Below, one piece after another: positions 20,509 to 32,479 of a DNA stretch of 38,648 nucleotides. The notes below the pieces were generated by a model. It did no database searches, was not told the DNA's origin, and saw only the letters and a list, made by a program, of their open reading frames with translations. The stretch comes from Wuchereria bancrofti (lineage: Eukaryota; Nematoda; Chromadorea; Rhabditida; Onchocercidae): positions 23,701,126-23,739,773 of the forward strand of contig SSBO01000012.1 in NCBI GenBank assembly GCA_005281725.1, given 5' to 3'. Made by a program: the position numbers and the translations under genes. The stretch's first letter is position 1. Each line of letters starts with the position of its first letter.

Positions 20509-22052
20509 AGTTAAACATTTAAATTTGTAGGATTTGACTAATTTAGCAATACCTTAAATTCCTGTATTTATTAATTGTAAATTTCAATTTAGGCATTTAA
20601 AATTAGAATTTATTGTTGAAAATTCGGAATTTATTTATCAGTAGAAGAAAAAGGCTGAAAATTTGCATTTTTTATGAAAGTGAAATTAGCTCTATTCTTC
20701 TGCTGAAATTGATTAAAAGCGTTTTTTTCTTTTTTTTTAAATTTATTTTTGAATCTATTCGTTCGGCAGAATAAAGAAATTTAACCTTAAATTTTGCAAT
20801 TATGCAAAAATGAAATTAATCATAAAAATATTTTTTTTTACTTGAATACACTTTTTTCCAAGTGATAACAGATATACTCATAATAAAATTGAATAATAGT
20901 AAATTTTAAGTATATTTCAGTACCTTTTAAAAATTGTTTTATAAAATTATATATCCAAAAAAAAAAGTATTCCTCTTTTTTTCATCAGAAAATATAAATA
21001 ATGTTGATAATATTAATAATGTGTATGCGATAAAATGCCTAAAATTTAATTCACGGATTCAAATTTTTTTCTTTAAACATATTTCATTTTTGAAATTTCT
21101 TCTAAGCACATTTATCTATAAATATGGTAAAATTTTTGTGAAATTATTAAAAATAAATTATCATAGATTATTTCCACACATAAATTTATTTGATCTTTAT
21201 TTTACTTTATTTTTGAACCTATAATCTTGAGACATGCATTAAGGTTAATATCATAAATTACTGATTATTTTTATTTTATATTTTTAACGATTGATAGGTT
21301 AAATTTCTAGTATCATTCCGCGCTTGTTTTCATTTCTTCCTTCTATTTTTATTGCAAACTTTTTCAAAATTGGGATTAAATTAGTAAAAAAGAAGAAATG
21401 GTAACAAAATATATATACATGAATTTTTTAATAAAACTTTTGTAAAAGTTATCACTAAAAATTCTCGACTATTGAGAAACTTCCAAGTTATGTTTTTAAA
21501 TCTTTATTCATACATAAATTTTTTAATAAATCATACATAAATTTTAATTCATACTTTTTTGTAAATTTTTTATTAAACTGAATTAATGGCAACATTTCAA
21601 AATTTTAATTTATATATTTTCATTGCATTTCCATCCACTACCACTAATGATTAAATTTTCTAAATAGAATAAATAAATGATATTCAGCTGTGGGAATTAA
21701 ATAGACTAAAATGAAATTAATTTGAGAATGATTAAAAATGATAAGTTAATGTTATGATAACGCCGATGAAAGCCAATTAATCAGAAACTGAATTAATAGC
21801 AATATTTGATAACGATTTTTTTTTTTTTTTGTTTAAATTTATTTGAAAGAATTTATACTATTATTTAAATACCATTTTGAGAATTGTGCCAATTATGCAT
21901 ATTTAATTTATAACTCTTATTTTAATTTATAAACTTTATAACTATTTAATTTATAATTTATAACTAATTTAAACTTTAATTTATAACATTTATATATGTA
22001 TTCATGAGTAATGCATACTTAAACTTTTCCTGTTGATACCATTCATTCATTG

Positions 22053-22070
22053 ATCGATCGGCCGATCGAT
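22053..22070. repeat. 18-bp perfect palindrome
   Basis: ATCGATCGGCCGATCGAT is its own reverse complement. It is a dense GC-containing palindrome in extremely AT-rich DNA. Confidence 0.85.
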
Positions 22071-23939
22071 ACTGATCTTCTCTACATCTAATTGACAAAA
22101 AAAGTACGAGAAAATTCCTAGAAAAACATTAGTTTTGTCAAAATTAATAAAATCAATTGCACAATAGATAAATATTTATCAGTTATGAAATGATAATACA
22201 ATTCTTTATTTAAGAGCAAGAAAAAAAAGTAAAATTGATGAACAATTTCAAATGTTCAAAGAGCACAAATAATTACTAAGAAAAGGAAATTTAATTTCGA
22301 GTAAAAATGTATTAATATTGATAAGAGATCAATTTACTAATAATTTTCTAGCATATCGGAAAAAAAATATTCTTACAGTATCGTTTATGTTATCTTTTTT
22401 TTTCTATTTCTCTCCTAAAGCAATTAATTATTTTTCAGTTGTTTACCACTCATTAGCGAACGTTAATTTGTTATAATTTATTGTTGAAATAATTTTTTCA
22501 TTCAATCGTTCAGTCATTTTTGCTTTATTACATTGTGCTCTCAAAATTATCAATTCAAAAAAAAAATGTGCCAACCGATTATTTGCCTTTTTTTATTTGA
22601 AGCTTTATTATGAATTTTTTCACTTTAAACTGAAATGAAAATTTTTTCAAATTGAAAGTACAGGGAAGCAAATTGATATCTGTTTAAAAAATTTTTTTGA
22701 AAAACCTTTAAAGAAAAATGAAAAATTGAGAAATGAAGTAAAAAATGGTCAAAAAATTTTTTCATATAATTAATCGTTTTGATACAACGACTAATTCTTA
22801 CTTAATTTTTCCTAAATTTTCTTTTTTTTTAGAACTATTCTCCTTAAAATTCGAGCATTTTTAATGGTTTATTATTAATTCCAACTTTTTATTAAATTCC
22901 CTGCCGGAATGTTATCGCAGAATTTAGCGCTATTTTTTTTTTGAGGATTTTACATTAATTTTATAATTACAAATAAGTTTAATCCATTGTTTACCACTTT
23001 TTTACTTCCTAAGTATAACGCTCTGTTTTCAATTTCAAAATAAAACTTTCAAGTAATTATGACTAAAATTTACATTAAAGTTATCCTTTGATTAAAATAA
23101 ATGAAATTCTTTTCTAAATTTCCAATTTTTATTTTTACTATATTACTCTTAAGGGCGTCTTAAAAAGAGAATCCTGCTTATTTCTATATTAATAATAATG
23201 TGAAAAAAAAATTTTTCTATTAGGTATGAGAATATTTAAATTGAAGATGAAAAATTTATTAAATTTCAGCATCTTATCCATTAGTAAATACTGAATATAT
23301 TTTCATAAAATTAAATCATCTTTTCCACTTCACAACTTTTTTACGAAATTTTTCATAACAAATTTTAATTTACTTAAATTATAATCTGGAAAATCCCATT
23401 CCATAAATTTTTATACAAATTGACAAATATATATATTTGAAATTTACTCGACGGATTCCTTTGTTTTTTTGTTAAATGAAAAAAGAATTCACTTCTATTT
23501 CATTTCTTAAATCATTTATCTCCTCTATTATCCATAATAACATTTCAAAAATTATACCAGTTCTGATTCTCTTAGAAATTTCACATTCTTATATTATAAG
23601 AAACATTTTTTTGATTTTGTAAAATTTCATTTTTTTAAATATATATAAATTTGATTGTTATTCCTAAAATTTTCTTCCTCTCTATTCATTAATGATATTC
23701 GGTTAAATTGGCACAAAATATTCTAACATTTTTATTTGAAATAATAACTTTTCTATTTACAAATGGTTGTAAAAAAAAAAATCGGCCCTAATAAAAAGTA
23801 ATTTCAGATGTTAAATACAATTTTTTTCTTCTCTCATTTTTGAATATATTAATTCACATGTGAAATGAATAGATGATCTATCTGATAATGAAATAATATC
23901 GTTGATTATTCCACCAAAAATTATTAGCATAGTATTTAT

Positions 23940-24348
23940 AATTGTAGTAGTTCTTATCGTTGTGGTAGTACTAATAGTAGTTCTTATTGTTGCAGTAGTA
24001 TTTTGCAATAGTAATAGTTCTTATTATTGCAGTAGTAGTGGCTCTTATTATTGCAGTAGCAGTGTTTATTGTTGCAGTAACATTTGCAGTAGTAGTTTTA
24101 TTGCTGCAGTAATGTTTGCAGTAGTAGTTTTATTGTTGCAGTAATGTTTGCAGTAGTAGTCTTATTGTTGCAGTAATGTTTGCAGTAATAGTGGTTCTTA
24201 TTATTGCAGTAATATTTGCAGTAGTAGTAGTCTTTATTATTGTAGCAATATTCGCAATAGTAGTAGTAGTTTTTACTATTGCAGTAATAATTGCAGTAGT
24301 AGTGGTTTTTATTGTCGCAGTAATATTTGCAATAGTAATGGTAGTTCT
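23940..24348. repeat. GCAGTAGTA/TTATTG minisatellite
   Basis: About 400 bp of GTA, GCA and TTATT(G) units. A clear 32-bp period at 24083-24190 is built on TTTGCAGTAGTAG plus TTTTATTGTTGCAGTAATG. Long open frames on both strands (poly-Val/Ile on plus, Tyr/Cys/Asn on minus) are by-products of the repeat and not genes. Confidence 0.85.
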
Positions 24349-24448
24349 GAATTATAAATAAATTGATTGAATTTATCGAAATTATCACAAACATTAATTA
24401 ATTTTATTAACATTGAATTAACTAAATGTCTTGTAATAATTAATCAGT
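24349..24448. repeat. 100-bp duplicated segment, copy 1
   Basis: Same as 24865-24964 with a constant offset of 516 and three mismatches. It begins GAATTATAAATAAATTGATT. Minisatellite sequence lies on both sides of this copy. Confidence 0.92.
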
Positions 24449-24864
24449 TAGTAATAATTGCAATAGTAGTGCTTCTTATTGTCGCAGTAATATTTGCAGT
24501 AATTGTAGTAGTATTAAATATTAGTAATAATAATGAAAATTTTAGTTGTAGTATTAGTCAAGAAGTACTCGAAATACTACTTCGAATAATAGCAATTGAA
24601 GAGGTTTTTTTTGATTGATTTCATTTTTCCAATTTTCCTTTTTGCCTATTTATAATTTGAGTACTTTTTTTTTCTTTGTAATTTAAATTTTATGATTTCT
24701 TCGATTAGTTTTTCCGATTTAATTTCTTTTTTTTTTTTGACTTTTCTTGCTATCGAAATATTATAAATGTCTTTGTTACAATGAATATGTATAATATTTT
24801 AAATTTTTACAAAATGGATGATATTTTATTATCATGAAAGATACATGTTTGTATAAATTATTAT
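24449..24864. other. minisatellite continuation and AT-rich spacer
   Basis: 24450-24530 resumes the TTGCAATAGTAGT / GTCGCAGTAATATTTGCAG repeat type. The remainder is AT-rich spacer without a gene. Confidence 0.7.
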
Positions 24865-24964
24865 GAATTATAAATAAATTGATTGAATTTATCGAAATTA
24901 TCACAAACATTAATTAATTTTATTAACATTGAATTGACTAAATGTATTGTAATAATTAATTAGT
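24865..24964. repeat. 100-bp duplicated segment, copy 2
   Basis: Direct repeat of 24349-24448 with no indels; 97 of 100 bases agree. Confidence 0.92.
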
Positions 24965-27900
24965 CAACCATTTTATGCTTATTATCAAATTGTAACGCTC
25001 AATAATGAAAAATTATATGAATGGGTCAACTGATTTATGACAAATACTGTGTTGTTGTTGTTGTGTAATAAATAGATCACAAATTGGAAATGTTTTAATA
25101 GAATTACATTTTCCATTAATTAGTGAGATTTGATTTATTATTAATTGTTAGATATTATTAATTAGTGAAATTTTCGAAATTATTTGTTGTTATAAACAAT
25201 CATTTTTTCTAGTTGTAAATTTTTTTTGAGAGAGAAGTAATTAGCAGTTATATTTTATTTGATTTAACTTCAATTCCATATAAAACTCATCAAAATGCTT
25301 CTTTTATTTGAAATAAAAATTTACAAATACCATAAAAAGGAAAAAAAAAGTTTCGTTACAGCTTTGATAGTATTTTTTTCCAGGCAATATTTGTTGTTAG
25401 GGCTTTTTTCCTGGATAGAAAAAGGACAATATGAAGTAAATTTAATTTGAATAGTTTGAAATATTTTCGTATTCGAAATAATGCACATTTAAAAAAAAAA
25501 AAAATATTTTCCAAACAATCAATCTTACTTTTTTTTTGTCAAATATTATTATTATCATTCTTGAAATTACTGATACTGTTTGTGACAGTAAGTAATGATG
25601 AATATAAGATGTGATCGAATTTTTTACAAGAAAATTTTGACCAAAATTTTAACATTTTCGACATATCACTTCAAAATCTTTCAATTATTGAAGTTTTTTT
25701 CACGGAAGAATGAAGGCACTTAAGGATGAAATTAAAAATTTACTGCCATCGCTACTTAATTCTTTAATTCTAGGAAAAATTTTAGGAGCATTTTTGATCT
25801 ATTTTCTAATTTCTTTTTTTTTTTTATCTTATTCTTTTGTACTCTCTTACTAGCACTCACTTTTTTATTATTGTTGTCCTTGTTATTGTTCCTCTTACTA
25901 TTGTTGTTGTTATTGTTGTTGTAAATAATAATGTTAGAAAGTATTCAATATTTGTATCGAAAGAAAATGATATGAGATAAAGCAGTATAAATTAATTTCA
26001 TTCTGCTATTTATCCATTTTTCATTTAATGCTGATTTGTTCTATCGAAATTATTATTACTGAAATTTTTGATTAAAAACTTAAATGTATAAGTTCAGTCT
26101 AATTTTGTTTTCTTACATTTAATTAAACTCATATTATTATTATCGTTATTATTATTGTTATCAGCTGCCTTATTGCGAAATGACATAATCATTTCAATTT
26201 TTGTTTATGTCAAAATTTTCATGAATCTTTCCTCTAATCTCCTCCTCCCTGTCCTTCTTCCGCAAATTCATCCTGTTTTAATTATTAATTTCACTTCAGC
26301 TGTACAATTATTCTTCTGCTGTCTCTCTAATCTTCCAACTTTATCCTTTCTACATTTATTTACTTTCGAATACAAAACTTCTATTCCTTAAGAAAGTAAC
26401 AAGTAAGTAATTTAATCCATGCAAATTATCAGTAAGCACCTAAGCATATTATCATCTTTTGTCATTTTAATCAATTGCTTTAATCAGAGCTTCGAAACAT
26501 ACACATTCTGAAAATATTTTACTGAAATGGCACCATCATAGATTCGTTATAGTTATAGTAGTGATAGTAGTGATAAATGTATTTATTATCAGTATCTCGC
26601 TATTGCGTTGCTACTGTTAATGCTTCTGCTATTATTACTATTATTATTGTTATTATTATTGTTATCATTATTATTTATTATCAATTATTGTTGTTGTCGC
26701 TGTTGTTGCTATTCATATTTGTTGTCGTCATTATTACTACTGCTATTATTACTATTATTTATTATTACATTGCCATTATTTATATTATTCGTTGTTGTTA
26801 TTATTATTTATTTGGGTTATTTCGCTCTATTTACCAAATAGTTTTCTCTTCTTCCCTTTTTTTCACCAAAACTTTTGCTACAATCATTACTAATGTTAAT
26901 CGCACTATTCAACTAGAAATTACTCTTTCTGTCCTTTTTTTTTTTTTTTTTGATAATTCCCTAATTTTTGTTGTTGTCATAATTATTTTTCTGCTATTAT
27001 TTTGCTCTATTTACCCGAAAAAAAAAAGGAAAAGAAAAATTGCTTATTTTTTTTTTTTGCATCTCTACCCCATCTCGTTATTTTTTTGTTAAAATTCCAA
27101 AATTAAATATTGAAAATTATTTTTGTTCGTTAAAAATGAAAACTTTTTTATCCAATAAATTATTATTTGTGTACATATTGCCCTAAAATATGACAATTTT
27201 ATGTTAAATATCAAACAATTTAAACATTTCATTTCTGTATTATTACTGCTACTATTACATATTTTGATAATTTTCCGAGTATTTTTATACTTTGAATAAA
27301 TTATTATGTATACTTATCGCAATAAAATACATTTATAAAATGTAAATTTGTCAATTTTTCAAATATTCCTACAACATTTTAATTTACTATATTTCAATTT
27401 CTTTGTTGATTTCATATAAATCAGTAATTGATGAGTTTTCTTGTCAATCGTAAATCCTATTTGTTTATATTTGTTGGCAAAAAAAAAATTTTTCTATTTA
27501 CAAAATTCATAAAATTTTTCACTAAAATTTAAATCCTTAATTAAATTACTTATCGCGAAGTTGTTATCCATTTTATAATATTTTGTTAAAAGAAAAAAAT
27601 AAGAATATCACTTGTGTGAAATCATTTGCTACTGAGTAAGGATTTTTGTCATTTTTTTTTACCATATTTTTAAGTTTTTCTGTATTTCCATTAACTTTTT
27701 TTGATGAAAGAATTATGAATGATTGAATTATTCGATTTTAATTTAAAGTTAATGATTGTTTGCAATGCTCTATCTTAATTATAATGTTTTATATTTTTAC
27801 TTACTTATTTGTTTGAAATATTTATGCATTAGGAATCTTCTTTTATGTTATAAAATTGTTTTAATAAATTTTTAACGACTAAAATAAATTATTATTTTAA

Positions 27901-29180
27901 TGAAAGTTAGAAAAGAAAAGAAAAACTATCTGTTAACTTCATTTCATTTAAAGAAGAATGTAAAAGAAGACGAAAGTTTATAGTACAAATTTTTTTTTTT
28001 TGCAACAAAAATTCATAAAATTCGGGGTCAGTTAATTGAACCAAGAAAATTTCTTTTATTTTAAAAGTTACACAAATTTAAACTTCTAAAAACAATTTTG
28101 CAATACATTTAGAAGTTATATCAATGGATTCAATAGCATATCAACAGGCATGATAGTACTTTGACCTTGAAAAATGAATAATCTAGAAAGGTCATTTTCA
28201 TGTAACAAAAAATGATATTCCAAATATATTTTCTTCCTTTTTTTTTGCTTTTTAATCTCTGTGTTTTCTTATTTTTCCTAGTTGTTTATTTTAAATTTGA
28301 AAAAAAAAATTATTTGTAAGCAATATTTTTTCGAAAATAGCCTACTTAATCAGTTGTTCCTACTGTGATATGATAAGTGATAACAATTCCTGAATGATTT
28401 ATTACACTACTAAAATACAATCAAAAGTAATAAAGAAATAGATGATCTGAGCTATTCGATAGCATGACCATTTAATATAAGAATATTAAATTTAAAAAAG
28501 TTCAAATTTCTTGCTGGTAAATTTTTACTAAATTAGTAAATAAAAAATAGATTTGAAAACTAAAGTAGTAAATTATTAAAATATTGTATATATTAAAATT
28601 TTGGAATTACAAAAATTTTCGATTTTTTTTTATTTATCGGACTTTTTTTTGGGGAAAGATTGCATAATTTAATATTATTTAACTAAGAATTCTCATTGGT
28701 TATGCATTCCTTTTTAATTCGTTTCATCCGAAACGAAAAAAATGATTCAATCTATCAATTTTTTTTAAGCAACAATTAGAGAAGTTGTAGCGGCGATGTC
28801 TTTTTAAAGAGTAAATACATCGTTTGTTCAGAATTAATTGCTTAATTTTAAGAAAACATTATTTAGAAATTGATATACTTAAATTTTGTGATAATAAAAA
28901 AATATTAATTCGAACTAATATATAATCTTACTAATCAACAATTATTAAAATTAAAAGTATTTCTTATCTTATCAATTTAAATTTTTAATTAAAATTTGTA
29001 TCAATGTAATAATTAAATGTTTACATTATTCACCTTTATGATGTCAATATTGATAATTGAATTAATTTCATAGAATTATTGAAATATATTTTAGCAAATT
29101 TGAAATTTTTCAAAAAATTTTTCATTTTATTATAGATTATTATTGGCTCTATTAGTGATAATAAAAATTCCTGATAGTTA
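24965..29180. other. AT-rich non-coding DNA, right part of the desert
   Basis: No supported gene. Notable simple repeats are GTTGTTGTTGTTGTG near 25050, TTGTTGTTATTGTTGTT near 25900, and the TTA/TTG block at 26627-26815. ORFs at 26155 and 26577 are pyrimidine-rich or repeat-derived. An acceptor-like TTATTATAG at about 29125-29133 may belong to the next gene. Confidence 0.6.
26627..26815. repeat. (TTA/TTG)n degenerate microsatellite
   Basis: Trinucleotide runs of ATT, GTT and GCT types (for example TTATTATTATTGTTATTATT) with interruptions. They create poly-Leu and poly-Ile frames that should not be annotated as genes. Confidence 0.85.
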
Positions 29181-30236
29181 ATGGCAGCAGTGCGTGATTC
29201 GTTGTGTAATATGGAACCGGTACAAATTCCAAGGCCACAAATTTCCGGCTTACAATTTATTCCAACGAGAGGTCGATTAGGATTCTATGCGGTTCAATTT
29301 TTTTTTTTTTAATTTTTTTTAATTTCACCTTTATGCTATAATTTTATGTTATATTTCATTATATGAACATTAAATTTTCACAATCATTTGTTAAACAACC
29401 TATCATATAAGTAATTTAATTTATTTATTAATCAATACAATGAATATTTATTATCTATTTTTCTAAAACATAATACAAAATGAATAAATTTATATGATAG
29501 ATTAAATAAAATTCTTTTTTCGTTTTCAATTCTTTTAAAAAATTTATAAATTTTATAGACAATTCGCCGTGATGGTGAAAAATATGGTGTAGGAATGAAA
29601 CCAATCGGACCACGAAGACCAGTCCTTTCAGATAGTTTATTTAAGGATGATTGTAACATTTCGAAATCATCAAATACCACAACAACTGATGCAGATGACA
29701 AAATGGAAAATGTGAAATCGTCACCAGAACAAGTATTATTTTATCTATTCGATTCGATTTTAATTATTTTCATCGAAGTTTCAAGTTTCATTCCTTCGAT
29801 TTTAATTATTTTCATCGAAGTTTCATGTTTCATTCCTTCAAATTAGATTTAATTAATTATAAGCTATTAAACCGTTTTTGTTAAATTTTAACAAATGATT
29901 TAGCAATAATTTTGATAACGAGTTTTTTTTTTTTTAATCAAAATCACTATTAAATCATTTATTTTAGATAGAAATATGCTTTATCAATATCAATTCAATC
30001 ACAACTGATAAATTGTTATGATTGAAATACTCATTTCAATCATTTGCAATGATTAAAATACAATAATATTTTTGTTAAAGGATTTGCAATCTGTAAAAAC
30101 ATCAAATTCGGTGACAAACACTTCCAAACCATCAAATTCGGCGACAAGCACTTCCAAACTATCAAATTCGGTGACAAACACTTCCAAACTATCATTTTCA
30201 GCATCGGATAATAAGAAAATTAATTTGAATAAATAA
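29181..30236 (+). CDS. small three-exon gene, unknown function, about 146 residues
   Basis: Exons 29181-29291, 29559-29732 and 30081-30236, all joined in phase 0. The first two joins use GTTCAA...TTTATAG and GTATTA...GTTAAAG. The N-terminal part is compact and Pro/Gly/Arg-rich (IPRPQISGLQFIPTRGRLGF, then RRDGEKYGVGMKPIGPRRP). It continues across the first intron without loss of character, which supports the model. The second half is Ser/Thr/Asn/Lys-rich and probably disordered. The last exon carries three tandem 10-residue units like SNSVTNTSKL. The TAA stop at 30234-30236 is overlapped by AATAAA (30235-30240), so the 3' UTR is very short. An acceptor-like TTATTATAG 48 bases upstream of the ATG may be a trans-splice site. 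I do not recognise the family. No signal peptide or membrane segment is seen. Confidence 0.65.
29753..29836. repeat. 42-bp tandem duplication in the second intron
   Basis: Two adjacent copies (29753-29794 and 29795-29836) beginning TTCGATTTTAATTATTTTCA and differing at one base (CAAGTTT versus CATGTTT). It lies just after the donor of exon 2 and is not coding. Confidence 0.9.
30102..30195 (+). repeat. 30-bp coding minisatellite (10-residue units)
   Basis: Three copies of a 30-base unit built on CATCAAATTCGGTGACAAAC and ACTTCCAAAC in the last exon of the small gene. Copies differ by single bases (GGTGACAAAC versus GGCGACAAGC), and the frame is kept because the unit is a multiple of three. Confidence 0.85.
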
Positions 30237-30240
30237 TAAA
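30235..30240 (+). terminator. polyadenylation signal of the small three-exon gene
   Basis: AATAAA overlaps the stop codon by two bases; another AATAAA lies at 30228-30233. Confidence 0.5.
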
Positions 30241-31080
30241 GCGATGATATATGATAATGAATTTTTCACGACTGATAATTGTTTCGAAATCAGTTCCATA
30301 AATTGGATGTATATTATGGAAAAATGCGAAAAAAATTTTTTTTTGCATTTATTTGAAATTTGATAATGCAATTAACGGCATAATTGAAATTACAATCAAA
30401 ATTTAGAATTTTTATACTAAATTTTTTATACGAGAAATTTATAGTTAACAATGTGCTGGGAAAAGGAAAATATTAATTACAATTCGATCCTTATTATTTC
30501 CCGAATAATTCTTGATTTTTTATACCAAAAAAGGCATTGTTTATATAATAAATTATTCAATTGCTGCTTCTTTCTTTTTTGTTTTATCTCTTTTTTTCAA
30601 AAATTTTGCAGAAATTGTAATTTTCTTATGATTCCAGAGGAATGATTTCATTTTATTTTTTTTTTGTTTTCTTTATGAATTGATGAATTGATCAACTTTA
30701 AAAATTCCACGACTAATTTCAACTTTGAATGAAGAAAATAATATGTTTTCAATCTTATCAATTGTAAATATTAAGAAAAAAAGACGAATCAGTACCAACA
30801 ATTTGAATAGTGACAATTTATCTGATAATTAACAATAATTAATGAACGATCAAAATCAGCTATTACACGATTAGTATGGATGACAAAGCTTAGAATTAAA
30901 TTTGAACAATTAAATTTTCTGCAGTTTAGTATGTATTAATCTAAAAGTAATGCTTAACGTTGTATTTTTTTTCCTTGAATAAATATTTTTTTTTCGGACA
31001 AAAGTTTTTTTATTTCCTTTGAAATGTTTGTATTCAGATAGTTATTGCTATTATGAACCAAACTGACATTTTAGCCTACA
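30241..31080. other. intergenic AT-rich region
   Basis: No gene seen. The frame at 30451-30645 is open but of AT-driven composition and without splice or family support. Confidence 0.55.
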
Positions 31081-31624
31081 ATTCAACTATTCTGCTAGAT
31101 AATATTTTACATTGAAGCCTTATAAATAATTAGCCTTGCAAGCCAAGCTGACGTTTTAGCCTTGAGGCCTTATAAATAATTAGCCTTACAAGCCAAACTG
31201 ACATTTTAGCCTACAATTCAACTATTCTGCTAGATAATATTTTACATTGAAGCCTTATAAATAATTAGCCTTGCAAGCCAAGCTGACATTTTAGCCTTGA
31301 GGCCTTATAAATAATTAGCCTTACAAGCCAAACTGACATTTTAGCCTACAATTCAACTATTTTACTGGATAATATTTTACATTGAAGCCTTATAAATAAT
31401 TATTAGCCTTACAAGTCAAACTGACATTTTAGCCTTGAGGCCTTATAAATAATTAGCCTTACAAGTCAAACTGACATTTTAGCCTACAATTCAACTATTT
31501 TACTGGATAATATTTTACATTGAAGCCTTATAAATAATTAGCCTTGCAAGCCAAGCTGATATTTTAGCCTTGAGGCTTTATGAATAATTAGCCTTACAAG
31601 CCAAGCTGACATTTTAGCCTACAA
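31081..31624. repeat. 135-bp satellite array with nested sub-repeats, four copies
   Basis: Copies start at 31081, 31216, 31351 and 31489 (ATTCAACTATT). The third is 138 bp because of an extra TTA. Each unit holds two related halves of about 50 bp (GCCTTATAAATAATTAGCCT followed by ACAAGCCAAACTGACATTTT) plus a unique spacer ending in ATAATATTTTACATTGAA. Spacers and halves vary by single bases between copies (TCTGCTAGAT versus TTTACTGGAT), so the array grew as whole 135-bp units. Confidence 0.93.
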
Positions 31625-31682
31625 ATCATAAACAGTGATATAGTTACCATGCATTGCTAATTTTTGATTTCTTTTTATTCAG

Positions 31683-31934
31683 TGTTTGAATATAAATGAC
31701 AAAAGCAACTGCAAAGAGTTTTTGATGTTTTATTTGCGTGAAAATAAAATGTCACGTGAGGATAGGTACGTAAATCATATCGTACATAAAAATTTTTTAT
31801 CTTCATCTGATATCAACTACTTTACTCTAACAAATGATTCCAGCAAATGCTTGGAATATGCACGTGAGAAAATACACGTGAAAAAATACGTTGTATCTAT
31901 GAAAAAGTTATTTACTAATATGAGAAATTCATAA
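31683..31934 (+). CDS. orphan exon-like ORF, unknown function
   Basis: A strong acceptor (CTTTTTATTCAG ending at 31682) opens a frame that runs about 83 codons to TAA at 31932-31934. It has no early in-frame ATG, so it would be an internal or terminal exon. Composition is hydrophilic with many Lys, Asn and Ser (KSNCKEFLMFYLRENKMS near the start). No family is recognised. No convincing donor or upstream exon was found between the satellite and the small three-exon gene, so it may be a decayed gene fragment. Confidence 0.3.
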   Translation, partial: CLNINDKSNCKEFLMFYLRENKMSREDRYVNHIVHKNFLSSSDINYFTLTNDSSKCLEYAREKIHVKKYVVSMKKLFTNMRNS

Positions 31935-32479
31935 GAATAGATGACTTAACTTATACTTAAATTTATGCAAATTTTACTTACTGTTTATAAATAATTTTGC
32001 TTTACACTTACTTAATATTGTTTAATCATGAAGAATCAATGGTGCGTTTGTTTTAACATCTTAAACAATTGAATTTTGATTTTAAAATAATCATTGCAAT
32101 TTGTACGAGAAATTAAAATATCAAACTACCGAAGAAATGATTAAAAGTTGCTGATTAACTTTATTAAGTGACATGATAATTAAACTGATAATTAAATATA
32201 ATCAAAATAGTTAAAAGAAACTCTTTTATCTCAGCTGATAAGAATTCATCGAGAATTTTCTGTATATTAACAAAACTACATGAAATTTCTTGTTCAGATA
32301 TCATTGTCATCTGATATCATTATCACTTCAATATGTGATCAGTGATGTAAAGCTTATCAGTTAATCCATCATGCATTTATTTTTGTCATAAATAAGATTT
32401 CTGAAATAGAAATTCGCATAGTTTAAGAGAAAGGCATAAAGTTTCGGGCGATATTAAAAGTAATCTGTATTGTGGTGTG
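31935..32479. other. upstream region of the kinase gene
   Basis: AT-rich, no ORF. Three copies of a GATATCATT-like motif occur near 32299-32330. A clear TATA box or trans-splice acceptor next to the kinase ATG was not found. Confidence 0.45.

Larger units (their letters stand above)
17443..23939. other. AT-rich non-coding DNA, central part of the desert
   Basis: No supported gene. Distinct items are a TCCGGATCCGGA palindrome followed by a small stem and a T8 run near 18319-18358, the less AT-rich island at 19727-19905, the hairpin at 20485-20508 and the palindrome at 22053-22070. ORFs such as 20934-21224 are low-complexity Phe/Ile/Lys/Leu translations of AT-rich DNA. Confidence 0.6.

Noticed and set aside
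20934..21224. 96-codon plus-strand frame
   Set aside because: Phe/Ile/Lys/Leu-rich translation of AT-rich DNA without motifs or splice sites.
23811..24618. Several long frames on both strands
   Set aside because: They are translations of the trinucleotide-like minisatellite (poly-Val/Ile or Tyr/Cys/Asn) and occur in opposite strands at once.
26577..27092. 171-codon plus-strand frame with many Ile, Leu and Tyr
   Set aside because: Created by (TTA/TTG)n repeats and T runs; not a membrane protein by any family feature.
31081..31624. Possible CRISPR array
   Set aside because: Repeats are 135 bp with nested halves and no unique spacers of uniform length; this is a eukaryotic tandem satellite.
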